A DNA stretch of 64,000 bases, from contig OZ316892.1 of assembly GCA_973895155.1 (NCBI GenBank), positions 17,918,001 through 17,982,000 of the forward strand, in the 5' to 3' direction. The notes beneath the pieces are model-generated. The model had not been told where the DNA came from. It did no database searches and saw nothing but the letters and a program-made list of their open reading frames with translations. The stretch comes from Marsupella aquatica (taxonomy: Eukaryota > Marchantiophyta). The translations under genes and the position numbers were made by a program. Each line of letters opens with the position of its first letter. Position 1 is the stretch's first letter. This document shows positions 57,913 through 64,000 of this stretch, in pieces.

Positions 57913-60900
57913 CTACTTGTGAGGCAATTGCAAAACCTGCAACGCATCACGGTGTCTAGAAAAACTCTCCAAAGGAATCACTTTGGTAAAAGCGTCAGTC
58001 GGGTTGAGTTTACCGTCAATCTTGACTAGCTCAAACATATTATCAGACACAGCTTGCCTGATAAAATGATACTTGACATCAATGTGCTTCACTCTGCTGT
58101 CCATCACGTGGTTCACAGCAAGGTGAAGCGCACTCCCTACTTCCTTGTCATACGGAACCTTTGACATCAACCCCTTCTCTGTGTCATCCGTAGGACAGAA
58201 AGCTGATGACTACTTGAAGTGTGGAGCCAATGGGGTACTTACTGGTTTGCTATCCCCCATGTTGAACCTTGCAATTACCTTCCTCGCATAACTGCTCTGC
58301 GTCAACCATAGCTTACCAGCCTTCAAGTCCCTAGTGATCTCCATACCCAAATTCTCTTAGCTGGCCCTAAGTCCTTCATCTTAAACTCTACACTAAGCAC
58401 TGCCTTGAGCTTAACAATCTCAGACCTATCCTTGGCCGCAATAAGCATGTCATCCACATAAAGTACTAAAACAATGAACCCAAAAACAACATTCTTCACC
58501 GGTTTAAGATACACACATGGGTCAAACACACTCCTGTGAAAGTCTTGTGCACGGATCCAATCATCAAACCGCTTATTCCATTGTCTTGGTGACTGCTTCA
58601 ACCCGTACAAGGATCTCAGCAATCTGCAAACCAAATCCTTTTGCCCTTTCTTCACAAAACCTAGCGGCTATCTCATGAAGATCAACTCTTCCAAGGTGCC
58701 ATAGAGGAAAGTTGTGACAACATCCATATGATCTAGCAACAGACCAAACATAACAACAAGCACACACAATAGCCGTATTGTTGAGTACTTAGCACCTGGT
58801 AGGAAGACCTCATTGTAATCCACATTTTTTTCCTGTGTGAATCCCTTGGCTACCAACCTAGCCTTGTAGACCTTCCATCCACCTCCTATGGACTGATCCT
58901 TCAGCTTGTATATCCACTTGCTATCCACCACTTGCTGTCCCTCAGGCAGCTTGACAAGCTCCCAAGTTTTGTTGTCCTTCAGTGACTGCATCTCCGTTTG
59001 CATTGCTGCAGTCCACTCCTGCTTCTCCTTTGAAGCACTTGCTTCATGAAATGAAGAAGGTTCCCCTTCTTCCAAAATCAACGCATCACCCTCATCATCA
59101 GTAACAAAGTCCTCCTCTTGCAACTGAGATGAATCAACCCACTGTCCATACTTTGGTGAAGCGCGTACAGTGCGACCAGATGTTCTTCTAGCCGATGACT
59201 CCGATTGATCTGCGTGTGCTGGTACAATTTGAAGCTCAACAGCATCCACTTGCTGTTCACCAGCATCAACAAACTCCGCTGGTTCCTCTGGCATAAGAAC
59301 CAACTCCATAATTGGAGCAACTCCTTCTCTCTGGTCATGCACCTCATGACCAATTTCCCCCTCAACGAGATCCGGGATAGGAGATTTTCCTTTGTCAGTA
59401 CGGGAGACCTGAGTATTCTCCCCCTCCTTCAATAATCTGGATTCATTGAAGGAAACATCCCTACTGACAACGAGCTTACAGGCAATAGGATCCCATAGCC
59501 TATAGGCTTGAACACCACTCTAGTACCCAAGAAAAACACATTTCTTGGAGGTAGGATCCAACTTGATCATATTCTGCTTCGGTGTGAGAGCATATGCATC
59601 ACTTCCAAAAACTACCAAGCCATGATAGTCTGCTTGCCGCTTATAGCACATCTCAAACGGCGTTTTGAAATTGATAGCACTAGAAGGTGAAAGATTTACC
59701 AAATAAGTTGCGGTATTCACAGCTTCTGCCCAAAATTCCTATGGTAAACCTGATTGGCTCAACATACTCCGTGACCGCTCCAATAGTGTCCGATTGAGTC
59801 TCTCAGCGACACCATTCTGCTGCGGAGTATAAACTATGGTGAGATGGCAAGTTATCCCCTGTTCTGAACAGTATTCTTCAAATTCCATTAAAGTGTACTC
59901 CCCATCGTTGTCTGACCTCAGACTCTTCACCCTTGTATCCAAACACTTGACTGTGTTTTTAGTCTGATTCTCCACATGGGCCTTCCACTTCTTAAAAATG
60001 GATAAGACATCAGACTTATGCGTCATGAAATAAATCCGCACAAATCTTGAGTAATCGTCAATAAATGATACATAGTACAACTTTCCAGAATGTGAGGGAG
60101 TCGGGGATGGACCCCACACGTCACTATGTATGTACTCAAGAACCGCTTTGGAACGATGAGTTCCAACACCGAAAGCACGACGAAGCTGCTTTCCAAGAAT
60201 GCAATGCTCACAGAACTCTAATTTACAAGATTGCAAATCAGAAATGAGTCCATTCTTCCGTAAGATAGCCAAACCCTTCTCACTCATGTGGCCTAACTGT
60301 GAATGCCATAGTTGAGTCATCTCCTCATGAGACTTGGTTACATTGGCCTCTCCACATACAGTATTGCCCTATAACACATACAAATTCTTCTATCTGCTCC
60401 CCTTCAAAATCACTGTCTCTCCCGACCTGACTTGAAGTTCACCATCAATAACGCTCTGTTGATGACCATTTGAATCCAACACACCGAGTGAAATCAGATT
60501 CTTACACATGCCAGGTACATACATGACTCCGGACACTGTGCGCACAGCGCCATCAAACATTTGAATCTTCACAGACCCAATTCCCTCAATTTGACAGGAG
60601 TGATCATTTCCCATCAGAACTGAACCGTTTGAAATAGAGTAAGAACTGAAAAACTCACGAATGTAACAAATATGAAAAGAGCAAGCACAATCAAGAATCC
60701 ACACATCATTTGCTCCCCTAGATGACGTGCACAGGGCATACCCCCGGCTTCATAAAACATACTCATCATTGAGTAAATCAGCTTCTCCATCAGCCCTAGC
60801 CACATTTGCCGATGAAGATTCCGCTGCCTTTCCCTTACAGTCTCGCTTGAAGTGTCCAACTTGGTTGCACTTCCAACATGTCACCTGCCTCCTCTGAGGG

Positions 60901-61783
60901 GATTTACCCTTGGACTTAGATCTGGATTTAGATCTAAACTGGGTTCTACGGTCTCCAGTTGGTTGCTGCATACTCCTCCCACGGTTAACATTGAGGGCAG
61001 CACCAGATGATGAAGGCTGTGACGTGATGTGCGTCTTCTGCTAAAGATCGTCACTAAGCAGAGAACTTACCACGTCATTGTATGAAATGGTATCCTTATC
61101 ACGATGCAACAACACTCGTGATAGGGACTAGTAAGATGGAGGCAATGAACTGAGAAGCTGTAGAGCCTTCGTCTCATCATTCAAAGTCTCCCCAAGATTT
61201 TCCAAGTCAACGACCATGTCGTTGAAAGCATCCACATGGTCTTGTAACTTTGTACCGGATTCCTTCATCTTGAAACTCATCAGTTTGTAGGAAGTGTAGA
61301 GCCGGTTCGACAACTCCTTGCGGTGATACTTGCTCTGCAATTCCGCAAACAAGGACATGCAATCCTTATGTGCACCCAACTGCTTGATGATGGGAGGCAT
61401 GAGATAGAGTGTAACACACCACACTCCCTGCTCCTGCATGCGGTCCCATTGTTTCTCATCAACATCGTCTTCACGAGGGCTCAGCAATTGGCCCATCCCT
61501 GACGCATAGAGCACTCCCTTCACCTGCTTCTCCCATAGCAAGTAGTCAGAGCGCCCATCATACTTTGTCACTTCATACTTGGGGCTTGAAAGTCCCCATC
61601 TTCTTCTTTGGCACTACTATGAGCTCCGGTAGTAGTACTGCTTCCTCCACCACACGTGCGCACCGGTGATGGTACCGGTGTCACGTGCTCTTCCTCCTGC
61701 TCCTCTCTCTGCCCCTCAAACCGCCGTGGTGATCCTCGTGCTTCAAGTTCCACATCTTCGAAAAACTCCTCCGAATCACTCAT
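57913..61783 (-). pseudogene. Copia gag-pol polyprotein, decayed
   Basis: Gag starts at the ATG near 61783. A frameshift near 61590 leads into the conserved gag block (YDGRSDYLLWEKQV). The CCHC knuckle CWKCNQVGHFKRDC is at about 60870. The protease motif usually reading D-S-G is D-C-A (about 60680). Integrase shows WHSQLGHMSEKGL, DDYSRFVRIYF, an LRSDNDGEY block and QQNGVAERLNRTL. RT shows WELVKLPEGQQVVDSKWIYK, LYGLKQSPRQWN and YVDDM. RNase H is cut down to a short C-terminal end (HIDVKYHFIR to 57913); its middle, with most catalytic acidic residues, is missing. In-frame stops: TAG at 61128, 61041, 60390, 60369, 59739, 59520, 58668 and 58210; TGA at 60750 (first plus-strand base of each). A 1-base deletion near 58350 shifts frame after the RT. 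Confidence 0.9.
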
Positions 61784-63300
61784 ATGAGAAAATCACAAAA
61801 AATGTCAGTTTTCACACCTTCTCAAAAAACTCAAAACTCAACACCGCCGCGTAGCCCACGAAGCTAGGAGTCCAATACTGAAAACCGAAATCAAAATCAA
61901 AATTTGACGGAAAAGTTATTCAAATTTTGGTCGGGGTGAGTAAAACCTTGGGAAACTCCCCCATTTTGACCACCTCAGGGAATAACCAAAATACCAAGTA
62001 CAACCCGTCGTCCAAATCGCGATGTGATCGGTGCGCCATGTTGCCAACTTCAATGGCTACGACCTCGCCGAAAAAGAACCAAAAAAGTTACCGTTCGACG
62101 GATGAAATCTTTGTCGGACGGCCAAAAAACTGATCTCTATTTTTTGGGAATATTCCTCCACAGTCCGACAGGTCTCACAGGGGGCCGTTCCCCTTGTCTA
62201 AGCGGTTAAAATGGAGGGTCACAGGGCCCAGGATGCGGCACAACCAATGAGGAGGAGGAGCAATTTTTTTTCTTCAGAAAAAAGCACTTTAAAGGGGTCT
62301 TAAAGCCCCTGGAAAAGGCGCACGTATTCGCGGCCACGCGCGCGTATTTGCGACCAGAATCGCGTATAAATTGCCAAAAATGTGAAAAAAACGGGTTTGA
62401 ATGGGTCAAAACGTGCGTATTTTCGTGTATATAAGGGCGTTTTGAGCCATATTTTCACCAGAAAAAGCACATTTTCGCGCTAAAAGGGGTGTGGGAGGCC
62501 GGGGCGCGCGCCGGGGCATATGGCAAAGTAGGTTTGTCAGGATTTGAAGGTATACAGGCCGTATGGGAGCAAAACAATGCCCTAAACTAACCTTAAAATG
62601 TGCCAAAAAATGACACAAAGGCCGTGTTACAAACCTCAGGTGCCTCTGCTTTGGTTCCAATGAGAAAAGTGATGACCGCCGACATGAAATGTTGCCGAAT
62701 TGCATCGACACGTCTGCAGCTCCACCAGAGAAGAGAAAACCTCCGCCGTGTCTTACTCTCTCCGCATCAAGGGCCAATCCCGGACTCAAAACGATCGCCT
62801 CACCACGATCTCTCCGTTGAGCCTCAGCACTTCGCGTTTCTTCCTTGGAGTCAAGCGTCACGACGAGTAATCCGGTTCAGGGAAAAACAAGCATCATAGC
62901 TTGTCAAAAAACCAGAACTCAATTTTCACTTGTCACGACGCACTCGCTCCACAAACGCCACCAAACCAGGTACCAAAATAACCAGCTCGCTTCAACCTTC
63001 AACTTGAGCTATAACATGCGATGCCTCCCGCACCGCACAGCTCACACCATTGAAAAAACAATCTCTGGTCTCTCTCCCAAAAATCTTGTCGAACACGAAT
63101 AAACCCTGAACAACGCAAACTTCAATTCCTCCGCACCACGAATACCGATCAGCGAGTTCTAACCACGGTTAGAAAGCCCTCTCACTAACCTATTCGCTCA
63201 GCCACACACATTCGAGTTTCATGCGACAAAACCCCGAATGCAACACCAACAATGAACGCTGGAAAACCGTCACGAAAAAACCTCGTCACCTCCCAGGCAT
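61784..63300 (-). other. Long copia leader between PBS and gag
   Basis: About 1.5 kb separates the primer-binding site from the gag start, long for a copia element. It contains an open frame of about 150 codons on the element's strand (62861-62406, no good ATG) and GC-rich patches near 62310-62520, but no recognised domain. Confidence 0.6.
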
Positions 63301-63312
63301 GCTCTGATACCA
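63301..63312 (-). other. Primer-binding site, initiator Met tRNA
   Basis: On the minus strand the sequence next to the 5' LTR reads TGGTATCAGAGC, the standard copia PBS complementary to the 3' end of the initiator methionine tRNA. Two bases separate it from the LTR. Confidence 0.95.
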
Positions 63313-63314
63313 TT

Positions 63315-63658
63315 TGTTGAGCATAGACGACAATCGCAACGGCAAGCCCATGAACCATCCAACGCACAAGAGTTGACACAAAGAGATATATGGTTCACCT
63401 CCTTATGAGGCTACGTCCAGGGGAACACACGAGAGCTTTACTGCACTCTAGGCCGATTGCCATTCCAAGCATCCACAGCGCAAGCTCTCTCTATCTCTCA
63501 ACTAGCTCCGTAACAATGAGCCTGAGTTCCCCCTCACCAAGCAAACACCGCTTAGTTATAGAGTGTGCATAACATGACTAACCTAACCAAGTCTACGACT
63601 AAGGTTAGTCTTAACTACGGTACAGTCGTAACTCTAGACCTAAGAGTAAATCCTAACA
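63315..63658 (-). repeat. Copia 5' LTR (right copy)
   Basis: 344 bp, same termini as the left LTR. Followed by target duplication CAGCG at 63659-63663. Confidence 0.95.
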
Positions 63659-63663
63659 CAGCG

Positions 63664-64000
63664 AAAGTAGCCAAAAATTGGCATGGAGGAAAAAAAAGGG
63701 GAGAACCTAATAAAGGAAAAAAGGAACAAAAATTGAGGCAGAAAAGAATGAAACAGGTTGGGAAAATAGAATGATAAAGTGAGATAATTTTGTATTTTCC
63801 TGCCCCCCATTTTTATTAAAAATAAGCAAATCTATATTTATGTATTTAAAATAATATTTTAATTTTAATAAAGATTGCATCATTTTTTAGGTGATCATGC
63901 TACGACTCCATGATGTAATGGTCACTATCATTCATTTTGTATCTCCATGTTCTCATCTTAGTCCTCCTCAACAATAACATGTTCACAATAATGATCAAAA
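63664..64000. other. AT-rich stretch to the window end
   Basis: A purine-rich patch at 63680-63775 is followed by strongly AT-rich DNA. Nothing is recognised. Confidence 0.5.

Larger units (their letters stand above)
57405..63658 (-). mobile_element. Ty1/copia LTR retrotransposon, defective
   Basis: Bounded by 344-bp LTRs (57405-57748 and 63315-63658), each starting TGTTGAGC and ending TCCTAACA, and flanked by the 5-bp target duplication CAGCG (57400-57404 and 63659-63663). Comparing the LTRs by eye gives 11 differences (about 97% identity), 9 of them transitions. Coding order on the minus strand is gag, protease, integrase, reverse transcriptase, RNase H, which defines copia. It has a methionine-initiator PBS and a polypurine tract. 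It cannot be autonomous: the polyprotein has nine in-frame stops, at least two frameshifts, an altered protease site and a large RNase H deletion. Confidence 0.97.

Noticed and set aside
1-64000. CRISPR array, bacterial operon structure, rRNA genes.
   Set aside because: None present. Spliced nuclear genes and plant transposons make a prokaryotic reading wrong.

Overview
The window is nuclear DNA of a land plant. It holds a conserved ethylene-signalling gene (EIN2), a translation release factor gene (eRF3) and a ribosome-biogenesis gene (NOC3), each split by many short GT-AG introns. Large gene-poor tracts lie around them, packed with plant transposons. The EIN2 protein keeps ancestral NRAMP residues that flowering-plant EIN2 has lost as I recall it, which hints at a non-seed lineage (moss, liverwort, lycophyte or fern). 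That placement is inference only.

Layout. 1-149: fragment of a copia LTR of the same family as the element at 57-64 kb. 1920-10417: full-length CACTA (En/Spm) transposon with 12-bp termini, a 3-bp target duplication TTA and arrays of TCCGAT/ATCGGA subterminal repeats. It carries a decayed tnp2-type transposase, a SET-domain protein gene on the transposase strand, and a coiled-coil accessory gene on the other strand. 10.4-20.4 kb: repeat-rich DNA with degenerate tandem duplications, a transposase-like fragment, a LINE fragment and an unrecognised decayed ORF at 16.4-17.8 kb. 21.1-23.3 kb: a truncated LINE containing, side by side, a foldback MULE (9-bp target duplication) and a tRNA-derived SINE (12-bp target duplication). 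23.3-32 kb: mostly unassigned sequence with one small MITE.

32.2-38.1 kb: EIN2 on the plus strand, 7 coding exons, 1386 aa. 40.5-45.9 kb: eRF3 on the minus strand, 15 coding exons, 643 aa, tail-to-tail with EIN2. 50.4-55.8 kb: NOC3 on the minus strand, 14 coding exons, 827 aa. I traced these models by hand from splice sites and family conservation; each sums to a whole number of codons. 57405-63658: a copia retrotransposon with two 344-bp LTRs, target duplication CAGCG, initiator-Met PBS and polypurine tract, but a broken polyprotein.

The three genes act separately: EIN2 in ethylene signalling at the ER, eRF3 in translation termination, NOC3 in 60S subunit maturation. The most unusual item is the SET-domain gene inside the CACTA element. 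A second theme is that every in-frame stop I found in the decayed transposon ORFs is TAG or TGA and none is TAA, as expected from C-to-T decay at methylated CAG and CGA sites.
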